A DNA stretch of 45,453 bases from Nitrospinota bacterium (GCA_016217765.1 JACRGP010000110.1:1-45453), one strand, 5' to 3'; counted from the first letter of the stretch, positions 1 through 8,944 are shown. The notes: generated by a model not told the origin, from the sequence alone. Numbers and translations: made by a program.

Positions 1-156
1 GGAGGGAGTTATGGGGCTTCATTTTGTTAGGCGCCCTTTAAAGTGAAAGAAAGATGAAAACTAGCATACCCCATAAAAAACTGCAATCGGTTTCCCCCTT
101 GACGCTAGCGGACTTCGGGCGGGTCCGCCGTAATTTCTCCGGCCGGGTTTGAATCC

Positions 157-534
157 ATGATCGCGCCAAACGGCTCCGCCGTGCAAACCGGCCCGGCGGT
201 GGGGAAAAAGTTCCGCCAGGCCGGATACGGCTTTTTCGCCTTGAATATGGTTTACCTGGTCCTGGTCTACGCGTTTCTGCCGCCGTTTAATCTGGGCGCG
301 AAGGGTTTTGTCTACGCCGGGGCGTACGTCCTGTTCATGGCGGCGCTGGCGTATTTCGTCTACCGGGGGTTTAGAAAATTGACCCTGATCTTGGCCGTCA
401 TCTATGGCCTGCGCTCGGTCGTCTCCGTATATACAATGATTAGGGGCGAAGCGTTCATGGCGGTCCCATACGTACTCCCCTGCCTGATCATTACGTTTTA
501 CGTTCTTGCCCGGGCCGTGTGGGAATGGCCGTGA
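157..534 (+). CDS. small multi-pass membrane protein of unknown function
   Basis: 125-aa ORF with several hydrophobic segments (GYGFFALNMVYLVLVYAFL, GFVYAGAYVLFMAALAYFVY, VPYVLPCLIITFYVLA). Confidence 0.6.
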   Translation: MIAPNGSAVQTGPAVGKKFRQAGYGFFALNMVYLVLVYAFLPPFNLGAKGFVYAGAYVLFMAALAYFVYRGFRKLTLILAVIYGLRSVVSVYTMIRGEAFMAVPYVLPCLIITFYVLARAVWEWP

Positions 535-585
535 TGTTTCTCCAGGTGGCCGGTTCCAGGCGCTTATTGAATTCGAGATGAAATC

Positions 586-2112
586 ATGAAGACGGTCGTA
601 TTGGACGGCGAGACGCTCACCCTGGAAAAAGCCATGTCGGCGCTGGACCCATCCGTTGCCGTCAAGATATCCCCGCAGGCCAGAAAAAACATCCGCGCCG
701 CGCGTTCGACGGTCGAGGCCGCCGCGCGCGAAAAGAAAGTTGTCTACGGCATCACCACGGGGTTTGGCGCGTTCAGCAACGTGGTCATCTCCCGTTCGCG
801 GTGCCAGGAGCTACAGAAAAACGTGGTCATGAGCCACGCCGCCGGGGTCGGCGAGCCGTTGCCGGACGAGATCGTCCGCCTCGTCATGCTCCTGATGGCC
901 AACGGCAAGGCCAAGGGGTATTCCGGTCTGCGGTGGTCCACCCTGCAAGTCCTTCTCAGCCTGATCGAAAAGGAGGTCTACCCCTACGTCCCCGAGAAGG
1001 GTTCCGTGGGGGCGAGCGGCGACCTCGCGCCGCTGGCGCACCTGGCCTTGACGCTGATCGGAAAGGGCAAGGCCCGTTACCGGGGACGGTGGATGTCCGG
1101 AGCGCGCGCCCTGCGTCTCGCGAAGATCCAACCCGTAACCTTGGCGGAGGGCGAAGGGCTGGCCCTGATCAACGGTACGCACGTCATGACCGCCATCGGC
1201 GCGTGGACGGTCCACCGCGCCCTGCGGCTGGCGAAGACCTGCGATATCGCCGCGTCGATGAGCCTGGAGGTCCTCCTGGGGACGAACACCCAGTTGCACA
1301 AGCGCATCCACCGCGTCCGCCCCCACCCGGGGCAGTCGGAGTCCGCGGCCAACATACGCCTGATCACCGACGGGAGCGAGATCATCTCCTCGCACAAGGA
1401 CTGCGACCGCGTACAGGACGCCTACTCGCTCCGTTGCTCGCCGCAGGTCCACGGCGCCAGCAGGGACGCGTTGCGGTTTGTCAAACAGACGATAGAGACG
1501 GAGATGAACTCCGCCACGGAGAACCCCCTGGTTTTTCCGGACGGGCAAATTTTTTCCGGCGGGAACTTCCACGGCCAGCCCGTGGCGCTGGCCATGGATT
1601 ACCTGGCCATCGCCCTGGCGGAGCTGGCGAACATCTCCGAGCGGCGGACCGAACGCATGGTCAACCCCAACCTCAGCGGCCTGCCGTCGTTCCTCATCGA
1701 GGGCGGCGGCGTGAACTCCGGGTTCATGATCGCCCAGTACACCGCCGCCGCGCTGGTTTCCGAGAACAAGGTCCTGGCGCATCCCGCCTCGGTGGACTCC
1801 ATCCCCACCTCGGCGAACAAGGAGGACCACGTGAGCATGGGGACCATCGCCGCCCGGAAAGCCCGGCAAGTCCTGGGCAACGCCAAATACGTATTGGCCA
1901 TAGAGTTGTTGTGCGGCGCCCAGGCGCTCGACCTGTTCACCAACCTCAAGCCGGGAAAAGGCACGATGGCCGCGTACCAGGTCCTGCGCCAACACGTTTC
2001 GCATCTGGAGCGCGACCGCGAACTGGCGCCCGACATCGAGACCGTCGCGGGCCTGATCGACAGCGGCGCCATCCTAGACGCCGTCGAGCGGGCGGCGGGG
2101 CCGTTGCATTAG
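586..2112 (+). CDS. hutH: histidine ammonia-lyase / MIO-family aromatic amino acid lyase
   Basis: 508 aa; MIO-forming ASG in GSVGASGDLAPLAHL; YGITTGFGAF; TSANKEDHVSMGT motif typical of HutH. Confidence 0.88.
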   Translation: MKTVVLDGETLTLEKAMSALDPSVAVKISPQARKNIRAARSTVEAAAREKKVVYGITTGFGAFSNVVISRSRCQELQKNVVMSHAAGVGEPLPDEIVRLVMLLMANGKAKGYSGLRWSTLQVLLSLIEKEVYPYVPEKGSVGASGDLAPLAHLALTLIGKGKARYRGRWMSGARALRLAKIQPVTLAEGEGLALINGTHVMTAIGAWTVHRALRLAKTCDIAASMSLEVLLGTNTQLHKRIHRVRPHPGQSESAANIRLITDGSEIISSHKDCDRVQDAYSLRCSPQVHGASRDALRFVKQTIETEMNSATENPLVFPDGQIFSGGNFHGQPVALAMDYLAIALAELANISERRTERMVNPNLSGLPSFLIEGGGVNSGFMIAQYTAAALVSENKVLAHPASVDSIPTSANKEDHVSMGTIAARKARQVLGNAKYVLAIELLCGAQALDLFTNLKPGKGTMAAYQVLRQHVSHLERDRELAPDIETVAGLIDSGAILDAVERAAGPLH

Positions 2113-2147
2113 GCCGGATATTGCATGACGAAAAGACTGGAATTTCT

Positions 2148-2320
2148 CCCCCTTGTAAAGGGGGCCGGGGGGATTCGCGCTACTCGCCGTAGGGGCGGCA
2201 TGGCTCTGCCCGGATTGCCCTCGATGATACCTTGGGCGCGGTTCAAGCCTTGCACGCTGGATCCAGCGGCACGCTGGCGAGCGAAAACTTCAAATCCCCC
2301 TATCCCCCTTTGCAAGGGGG
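2148..2320. repeat. MITE-like dispersed element, copy A
   Basis: Imperfect terminal inverted repeats: left CCCCCTTGTAAAGGGGGCCGGGGGGATTC; right end read on the minus strand CCCCCTTGCAAAGGGGGATAGGGGGATTT. Related copies at 21418-21501 and 45010-45184. Confidence 0.75.
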
Positions 2321-2629
2321 GACAAAACAAAAGCGCTTTTTGCGCCGGGTATTTTTCGTCTCCAGGAGACCGGCAAGCGCCGTTCCCAAAACCCGAAGCG
2401 CCGCCATGGATCATTCCGGGGTAGGCCAGATAGCGCTTGAGTAAAATCAAAAGGAACATCTTGTCACCCTCTCCCTTGACGGGGGAGGTCAGGTGGGGGT
2501 GAAAAGCCGATCTCACCCTCCCCCAGCCCCCTCCCTCAAGGGAGGGGAGTGATTTGAGCGTCGAGTTAATCGGTTCATTTTGTCAGACGTTCTCAGTCCG
2601 TTACTACGCCGCGAAAGCTTGCTGAAACC

Positions 2630-3754
2630 ATGAACGATTCGCATTCCTCCTTCATCACGCAATCAACCGGCCGACTGCCCCTCGTGATCGACCGGGACTA
2701 CCTGGGTTTGAAAAGGTCCAACTCGCCGGAACTGGCCCGGCGCGTCCGGGACGTGTTCGAGCGCCTGAACGCCCTCGTCGGGTTTCCCGACTCGGCGCAA
2801 GGAAGGGAATCCCAGCGGATTTTCAACTCCGTCCTGCGCTACGCCTATTCCGAAACGTTGATCGACCTGGCCGACATGATCTACGTACAGCACGAACGTC
2901 CCATGGTCTTCCTCCACTTCGACCACATCAACGCCAACCTTCTCGGCGAACGGCACATCGACCCCGCGTCCCTGGAAAACCTGAACCGGCAAATGGAGTC
3001 CCTTTTTCGCGAACTGGCGCAAACGGTCCGTAGCGCCTCTCATATATGCGGCGACGCCGAGGTTGTCCGGCTCCTCGGCGAGGGCTATGCGCGGTATATC
3101 TACGAAACGGGGAACTTCCCCTGGGAGGAACCCCTGCACGACGCCATCGAGACCGGCGGCCAACCCGTCCTCGACGTCGCCACCGGCCTGGCGGGCTTCA
3201 GCCTGGTCCATGCATGGCCGGAGAGCTTTCCGAAACTGGTTTTGACGGACCGGATGCCCTTCATCGTGGAAGGGCTTTCGTTTTACAAGGAGCTGGCGGG
3301 AAAGCGCAACGTGGAGATCGTCGCCTACGATTTCTCCGGCGGGAAATTTCCGGAGCCGGCGTTCGGGCGCGTCTGGGCCAACAAGTTTCTGCACCACCTG
3401 CGCCGGGTCAACCGCGCGCAGTTTCTGCGCTGGGCGTCCGAACGGCTCGGGCCCGGAGGAAAACTCAGCGTCGTCGACACCGACCTGGAATACCGGATTT
3501 TGCGGAAAGCGGCGACCGACCCCGCCTTCAAGGAAAAACTGATCCCCGGCTACCTCGACACGCTCGTGGAGATCGAAAGAGACTTTTGCAAGAACCTGGT
3601 GGAGGACATCGTCCAGAGCGGGCTCCAGGTGACGGGGTTCGACTACAACGAATACCTGGACGAAACCGACGCCTACAGCCAGTTCCCCGGCGACGTCTTG
3701 CCGATCCGCTTCATCGGCGTGGAAATCACGGCGGAGAAAACCCAATCCCTATAG
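2630..3754 (+). CDS. class I SAM-dependent methyltransferase with a long uncharacterised N-terminal domain
   Basis: 374 aa; PVLDVATGLAGFSL (motif I-like), LVLTDRMPFIVEGL, FGRVWANKFLHHL, LGPGGKLSVVDTD. Confidence 0.65.
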   Translation: MNDSHSSFITQSTGRLPLVIDRDYLGLKRSNSPELARRVRDVFERLNALVGFPDSAQGRESQRIFNSVLRYAYSETLIDLADMIYVQHERPMVFLHFDHINANLLGERHIDPASLENLNRQMESLFRELAQTVRSASHICGDAEVVRLLGEGYARYIYETGNFPWEEPLHDAIETGGQPVLDVATGLAGFSLVHAWPESFPKLVLTDRMPFIVEGLSFYKELAGKRNVEIVAYDFSGGKFPEPAFGRVWANKFLHHLRRVNRAQFLRWASERLGPGGKLSVVDTDLEYRILRKAATDPAFKEKLIPGYLDTLVEIERDFCKNLVEDIVQSGLQVTGFDYNEYLDETDAYSQFPGDVLPIRFIGVEITAEKTQSL

Positions 3755-3836
3755 GAATCCACTCCTCTTGAGACTTCCATGAACATAGCGCGAGTCGTTT
3801 GGATGGAAAAAAGTCGGAAAGAGGTCATACGGAGAA

Positions 3837-4523
3837 TTATTTGAAAAGAGTTGTTTGTTGATACTTTGCGGTCCTGGTTCTGGACTGGCTGTGGTTCGTA
3901 TATGTATCCCATTTCGGAAAATAATCCTCGGTTTCATTTCCCCAAGCGTCCCACCCCGGGCGTCGTCCCCGCGCGAAAAGTTCCAAAAACGGCCCCGGAC
4001 TGCATTGCTCAATAACATCGTAAAGCTCGTCCGGTTTCCGCGAATGTTCGCGCTTCATCGTTTTGATGATATTGACCTGCCTTCTGCCTGGCGATAACGT
4101 CCTAAGATTGCCCTTTATGCCGAATAGAATCAATTCCGTCACGTTGCGGAAATAAAAGCCCACGCCCCTTCCGTCGGGGCCGCCGTCTTTTCTGATTTTA
4201 TGCCAGACCATGTTGGTTTTATACGCAAACCCCCAAGCCTCCATCACGGCCAATCCTTCTTTTAAAAGGGCATTTGGAACCCAGAGATACAGATGGCTGT
4301 TTTCCGCTACCGCAAGACCGACGGGAATTTCTTTAATCTCTTTCAATGCTAGAGTAGCGTATCTGTTCAACCTTTTATGCTCGGGGGCCATTTTCCCCGT
4401 ACGGTTTTGAAACATCCACGGCGGGTCGGCAAGGACGGTTTTATATTTCTTGCCACTAATAGCCTTTGCAAAATCTTGCGCCACCGGGTCTTTCATGCTT
4501 ATTATTTTAGCATTTTTCGTCAT
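3837..4523 (-). CDS. MT-A70 family DNA N6-adenine methyltransferase (restriction-modification associated)
   Basis: DPPW catalytic motif (KYKTVLADPPWMFQNRTGKM), SHLYLWVPNALL, REHSRKPDELYDVIEQCSPGPFLELFARGRRPGWDAWGNE. The tracked ORF starts at 4583; ATG at 4523 or 4496 is more likely. Confidence 0.85.
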   Translation of the reverse strand: MTKNAKIISMKDPVAQDFAKAISGKKYKTVLADPPWMFQNRTGKMAPEHKRLNRYATLALKEIKEIPVGLAVAENSHLYLWVPNALLKEGLAVMEAWGFAYKTNMVWHKIRKDGGPDGRGVGFYFRNVTELILFGIKGNLRTLSPGRRQVNIIKTMKREHSRKPDELYDVIEQCSPGPFLELFARGRRPGWDAWGNETEDYFPKWDTYTNHSQSRTRTAKYQQTTLFK

Positions 4524-5098
4524 ACGATTTTTTGGAAATCCCGAATACGAGGATCGGGCAACCGGCCCCGCCGCCGCCTTCAATCCGCGGAAGCAGTTTC
4601 GACATGTGCGTTGTGGAGGCGCCGTAAGACGATCCCCGTCCTAGATCGACAAAGATATCCTGAAGATCGTCACAGCGGGTAATTATTATGCCGATGCTGA
4701 TAGCGCGCAGGTCAAAGAGCAGACGGAAATTGTTCAAATCCCTGTCAAAGAAAGGGTCTTTGTTATTCCACTCAATTTCCAAGGCTACGCGATTTTTGTA
4801 GCAGTCAACCTTAGTGTGTGGGAGAATCCATCGCCTTGTCATCGACGTGAACAGACGTGGAAAACTCTTTTTCGACCCAACCGCGTTTTTCCAGAAATTC
4901 GTCGATAGCGTGTGCCACCTTCGATTTGCTTCCGCCACCTTCCGAAATCCAGCTTTTGCAAAACCGGAACTGCTCAAGCAAATCGATAACGTCTTTCCAT
5001 TCCAAGGGAAAATCATTTTTCAGAATTGCGCAAGCATGTTTCCATTCGCGAACCTCATATTTCTCTAGAATGGATTTTGGTAATAACTCGGTTCCCAT
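4507..5098 (-). pseudogene. BglII/BstYI-family type II restriction endonuclease, interrupted by a one-base frameshift
   Basis: ORF 5098-4811 (95 aa, ends ...DDKAMDSPTH*) and the 3' part of ORF 5016-4507 (...KVDCYKNRVALEIEWNNKDPFFDRDL...) join into one protein of about 196 aa if one base is skipped at 4811-4814. D-x8-E spacing in DCYKNRVALE matches the BglII/BstYI active-site layout as I recall it. Confidence 0.72.
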
Positions 5099-5249
5099 GA
5101 CCGGGCAATTTTAATAAAACAGAAATGAGATGTAAATGGAATAAAAAAACGGTTTAATCGAAATGATTATTTACCTGGTAGTTGAAGTCCTTGGGAAACA
5201 GGTTGCCGTTTTCTTGCCGATTGCCCATTCGACTTGCGCCTGGCTCTGT

Positions 5250-6248
5250 TCACCGATAAATCACGTAGGCGAAGAAGGCGGCGTAGAACAGGCCGCCGAG
5301 GGCGAAGACCCCGTAGGGGAGCCGGTTTTTCTTGCCGAGGAACAGCAGGATGCAGATGGACGAGGCCAGGGTGATCGCGATGCTGACATGCTCCACCGTC
5401 CCCAATTTCCATTCGGTCAGCAGGATGCCGACGATGGGGATAACGGACGACTGGAACACCATGGCCCCGGTGATGTTGCCCACCGCCAGGGTGTCCTTCC
5501 TCACTTTCAGCCAGATGACGGAATTGAGTTTTTCCGGAAGCTCCGTGGCCAGGGGCGCGATGATCAGGGCCAGGACCATCGCGGAGACGGCGAAATGGGC
5601 GGCGATGCTCTCCACCTGGTTCACGAACACCTTGGCGCCCAGGATCATCAGGGCGAGGGCGGCGAACACTTGAACGGCCACCAGGGCCATATTGGGGTTG
5701 TCGTTCTTTTTCGCGATGTACAGCGGGGCGAGGTCTTCGACGCCTTCTCCCGGATGTTTCAGGGTCTGATACACATAAACCGCGTAAATGCCCGCCAGCG
5801 CCAGGGCGACCAGCCACTTGAGCGCGGCCGATTGCAAAAACGAAGCGGACACCGCGACGGAAAAGGCGACGAGAAAAAAGACCAGGTCCCGTCTCATGTG
5901 CGGGTTATTGATCTCCGCCGCCGGCGAGTCCCGCCGGCCCATTTTATGGAACGTGAATATGGACGCGCCCACCACGGCCATGGCGATGGTGGACAGCATC
6001 AACGGCGCGCCGAGGATGGCGCCCGTGCTGATCTCGTGCCCCAGCGTCTTGTCGCGCGCCAGGAATATGGCGAGGATGGGGATGATGGTTTCCGGGAGCG
6101 CGGTGCCGATGGCCGCCAGGATACTGCCCACCGCCCCTTGCGTCAGGTTCAATTTATCGCCCAGCCACTCGACGCCGTTGGTGAACAGCTCCGCCGCCAG
6201 GAGGATCAGGACGAAGGACGCTATGAGGAGGATGAAGGTAAGAGTCAA
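5250..6248 (-). CDS. calcium/sodium:cation antiporter, YrbG-like
   Basis: 332 aa polytopic protein with duplicated motifs GSILAAIGTALPET and LALIIAPLATELPEK. Confidence 0.8.
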   Translation of the reverse strand: MTLTFILLIASFVLILLAAELFTNGVEWLGDKLNLTQGAVGSILAAIGTALPETIIPILAIFLARDKTLGHEISTGAILGAPLMLSTIAMAVVGASIFTFHKMGRRDSPAAEINNPHMRRDLVFFLVAFSVAVSASFLQSAALKWLVALALAGIYAVYVYQTLKHPGEGVEDLAPLYIAKKNDNPNMALVAVQVFAALALMILGAKVFVNQVESIAAHFAVSAMVLALIIAPLATELPEKLNSVIWLKVRKDTLAVGNITGAMVFQSSVIPIVGILLTEWKLGTVEHVSIAITLASSICILLFLGKKNRLPYGVFALGGLFYAAFFAYVIYR

Positions 6249-6278
6249 GAGATTATTCCTTTACCGGGAAATGGGCCG

Positions 6279-6653
6279 CTATTTTAAAGCGTCCGGTTTT
6301 TGTTTGAGCGTTTTTTGGATTTGTTCCCACTCCGCGCGGGAGGCGTCCTTCGCCCTCGCTTCCATGGCGCGGTAGAGTTCCGCGACTCGCAGGCCCATGC
6401 CGGACAAGCGGGCGCCGCCGCCTCTTTTCCCTCCCGCGGCGCAGGTCACGAGATGTTCCTTGAAGCAACGGTTCATCGTATCGACCATGGACCAGGCCCG
6501 GCGGTAGCTGAGGCCCATGTCGCGCGCGGCGGAGGAAATCGAGCCGCTACGCTGGATGGCCTCCAGCAGGTCGATCTTGCCCGGGCCCAGGGCGATCTCC
6601 TTTCCCACCATGATCCTGATCCGGGGCTTGCAAGCGATTTGCGGGTTTTTCAT
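6279..6653 (-). CDS. ModE-like winged-helix regulator (HTH domain only)
   Basis: LGPGKIDLLEAIQRSGSISSAARDMGLSYRRAWSMVDTMNRCF is a typical ModE N-terminal domain; no MOP domain. ATG at 6653 chosen inside the longer tracked ORF. Confidence 0.75.
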   Translation of the reverse strand: MKNPQIACKPRIRIMVGKEIALGPGKIDLLEAIQRSGSISSAARDMGLSYRRAWSMVDTMNRCFKEHLVTCAAGGKRGGGARLSGMGLRVAELYRAMEARAKDASRAEWEQIQKTLKQKPDALK

Positions 6654-6678
6654 ATTCGCGCGCCGAAACCGGTCCGCG

Positions 6679-7530
6679 TCACGGTTTCTTGCCGTTGACG
6701 CGGACGACCCCCACCACGTTGGGCACGGGCCAGGAGATGGCGTTGTTGTCGTTCTCGTTGGACCCCGTCGAATAACTTCCCAGAAACTCGAACTCCTTGT
6801 CTCCGGACCGCGCGTAAAGCTGGGCGACGGGGCCGCCTTCGACATACATGGCGTTCCTGAGGTCGATCGAAAGCTGGAGCAGGACGTCGATCAGGTCGTG
6901 GGTCGAGTGGGGGGAGCGGGAGTGAATGAACAGGACCCGCCCCCGCTTGTCCATCCCGATCGCCGCGACGCTCCATTTCTTGGACTGCGGGGCCCACACG
7001 TTCTGGCCGTCGCAAGAGACCATGCGGATGCTCTGGACCAGCGTCTGGTATTGCTTGTTCAGCGCGTCGAAATCCTGGCATTCCCGGTCGATGATTTGCA
7101 CCTTCGGCAGAGAGGGGTCCAGGGGGTCGAACGCCAGGATGGTTTTGTCCTTGGACAGCCTGCGGTTGTTGACGTGGTCGCGCGTCCTCATGAGCGACGC
7201 GCTGGTCCTGTTATCGGCTTGGTAAAGGCTGGCGTTGATGGCGGCGACCAGCCCGTTGTTGAGGGCCCATTCCCGGGCGGACTGTCTTCTGGACTGGTCC
7301 GGGGCGGAGGCGTTGAGGAGCCGCAGTTCGAAATACCCCGGGTCGATCCGCAGAATATGGACCAGAGAGTCGCCCACCTCCGACGGCTGGGGGGAGACAA
7401 AGGTCCCCAGTTCCAAACCCTTTTCCAGTTGGAGCCAGGGGGCCTTGGCATCGGCCTGAGGCTCGACGACTGCCGCGACGGCCAGGACGAGCGCCAGGAG
7501 AAAGCTGAATTTGAAATGGCGTGGCGTCAT
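6679..7530 (-). CDS. phosphodiester glycosidase (NAGPA-like) domain protein, probably secreted
   Basis: Signal peptide-like N-terminus (FKFSFLLALVLAVAAVVEPQADA), VAAINASLY, AMYVEGGPVAQLY. Confidence 0.65.
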   Translation of the reverse strand: MTPRHFKFSFLLALVLAVAAVVEPQADAKAPWLQLEKGLELGTFVSPQPSEVGDSLVHILRIDPGYFELRLLNASAPDQSRRQSAREWALNNGLVAAINASLYQADNRTSASLMRTRDHVNNRRLSKDKTILAFDPLDPSLPKVQIIDRECQDFDALNKQYQTLVQSIRMVSCDGQNVWAPQSKKWSVAAIGMDKRGRVLFIHSRSPHSTHDLIDVLLQLSIDLRNAMYVEGGPVAQLYARSGDKEFEFLGSYSTGSNENDNNAISWPVPNVVGVVRVNGKKP

Positions 7531-7699
7531 CTCTCCGGTTCTCTTTCAAGCTTGCGAGAGCGGAACGCGGTTTCGGGACCGCGCCGGGAATTTTCGTCCG
7601 GCCCGGAAAGGCCCAAAAGCAAGCTTCGCGGCGGAACCGGGAAGCCGATTCCCCGAGCGAAAAAAGGCATAACCTATCATCGCTCAATTATTTTATCAA

Positions 7700-7728
7700 T
7701 AGACAAGAAATGCAAATGTTTTTATACT
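7700..7728 (+). promoter_or_regulatory. putative sigma-70-type promoter upstream of the CheY-like gene
   Basis: TAGACA - 17 bp - TATACT, about 90 bp upstream of the ATG at 7817. Confidence 0.5.
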
Positions 7729-7816
7729 GTCCGCGCTTCGGCAAAGACTTTGGCGATTATTGGGTCCTGGCTGAATTTCGGAAATCGAATAACGGCGAAT
7801 TCGTCGCCCCTTCAAA

Positions 7817-8206
7817 ATGGATAAAGCGAAACTTCCCCACAGAATCCTGGTCGTCGACGACCTCAATGTCATGAAGCGGTTGATGACCCAGTTTTTAAAC
7901 AACATGGGTTTTGAAAATGTCCTTCAGGCCGACAACGCCCGCGACGCTCTCGTGATCCTGAAATCGGAGAAGGTGGATTTGGTCATCTCGGACTGGATGA
8001 TGCCCGATGTGGACGGCTTGATGTTCTTGAAGGAAATCCGCAACGACGAGAAATTGAAGGACCTTCCGTTTTTGATGGTGACTCTTCTGGACCAGAAGGA
8101 AAACATCGTGAAGGCGGCGCAAGCCAGGGTTTCGGACTACCTCATCAAGCCCCTCAATTCCGAGGTCTTCCAGGCCAAGGTCAAGAAATTGCTCGGCCTG
8201 CCATAA
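7817..8206 (+). CDS. single-domain CheY-like response regulator
   Basis: ILVVDD, DLVISDWMMPDVDG, and YLIKP: all canonical receiver residues present. Confidence 0.85.
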   Translation: MDKAKLPHRILVVDDLNVMKRLMTQFLNNMGFENVLQADNARDALVILKSEKVDLVISDWMMPDVDGLMFLKEIRNDEKLKDLPFLMVTLLDQKENIVKAAQARVSDYLIKPLNSEVFQAKVKKLLGLP

Positions 8207-8261
8207 TCCTTTCCCGAATAAGACCGGCGCGATTTTTCCCGCCTTCCTCGATCCCCCGCGA

Positions 8262-8918
8262 TCAGAGCAGAGAGATCAATTCGGCAATGTTGGACGCCAC
8301 CAGGTCGGCCCCGGCGAAGTCGATGTTTTGGTTGAGCCGGTTGCGGACGATGACGCAGGCCATCCCGCCCTCCTTCGCGGCCTGAAGCCCTTTCAAGGCG
8401 TCTTCCACCACCACGCAGTTTTTGGGGTCGCGGTCCATCGCCGCCGCGGCGTTCAGAAAAATGTCCGGATGGGGTTTCTCGCGGCCGGCGGCCTCTTTCC
8501 CGAGGATGATGGGGAACAGGTCCTGGGCGTTGGCGTGGCCCAGGATGGCGCGGATGTCGTGCCCCCACGACCCGGACGCGATGGCGATGGGAAACCTGGC
8601 CCGCAGGATTTCCGCCAGCCGCGGGGCGTCGGGGAACAGCTTGATCTCCCCGCTTTGGCAATACCGGGAATAAATCTCGAACTTTTCCCGGCGCATGACT
8701 TCCGGCTTGACGTCGATTTTCAGGTTGTAGCGTTCGATTTCTCCGGCGATGCCTTTCCCTTTCGAGGTGAACTCGATCCAGTATTCCTCGGGGTCGATGG
8801 TGTGTCCGTATTTTTGGAACACCTCGTTATAGGCGCGGTAGTGGAAGGGCTCGGAGTCGGCGATCAGGCCGTCGAAGTCCAGGATCGCCCCCTGGCAGTT
8901 TTCAAGAATGGCTTGCAA
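8262..8918 (-). CDS. HAD-superfamily hydrolase (beta-phosphoglucomutase/phosphatase-like)
   Basis: ILDFDGLIADSEPFHYRAYNEVF, IAIASGSWGHDI, GREKPHPDIFLNAA, CVVVEDALKGLQAA. Start uncertain; TTG at 8918 with an AGGAAG just upstream is proposed. Confidence 0.75.
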   Translation of the reverse strand: MQAILENCQGAILDFDGLIADSEPFHYRAYNEVFQKYGHTIDPEEYWIEFTSKGKGIAGEIERYNLKIDVKPEVMRREKFEIYSRYCQSGEIKLFPDAPRLAEILRARFPIAIASGSWGHDIRAILGHANAQDLFPIILGKEAAGREKPHPDIFLNAAAAMDRDPKNCVVVEDALKGLQAAKEGGMACVIVRNRLNQNIDFAGADLVASNIAELISLL

Positions 8919-8944
8919 TTTCTTCCTCGCCGCGTTTGACGTGT

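Noticed and set aside
2109-2516. ORFs of 70-135 aa in the hutH downstream region and around 44938-45371
   Set aside because: They consist of the dispersed repeats (PLVKGAGGIRATRRRGGMA... and similar are translations of the MITE-like sequence), not conserved proteins.
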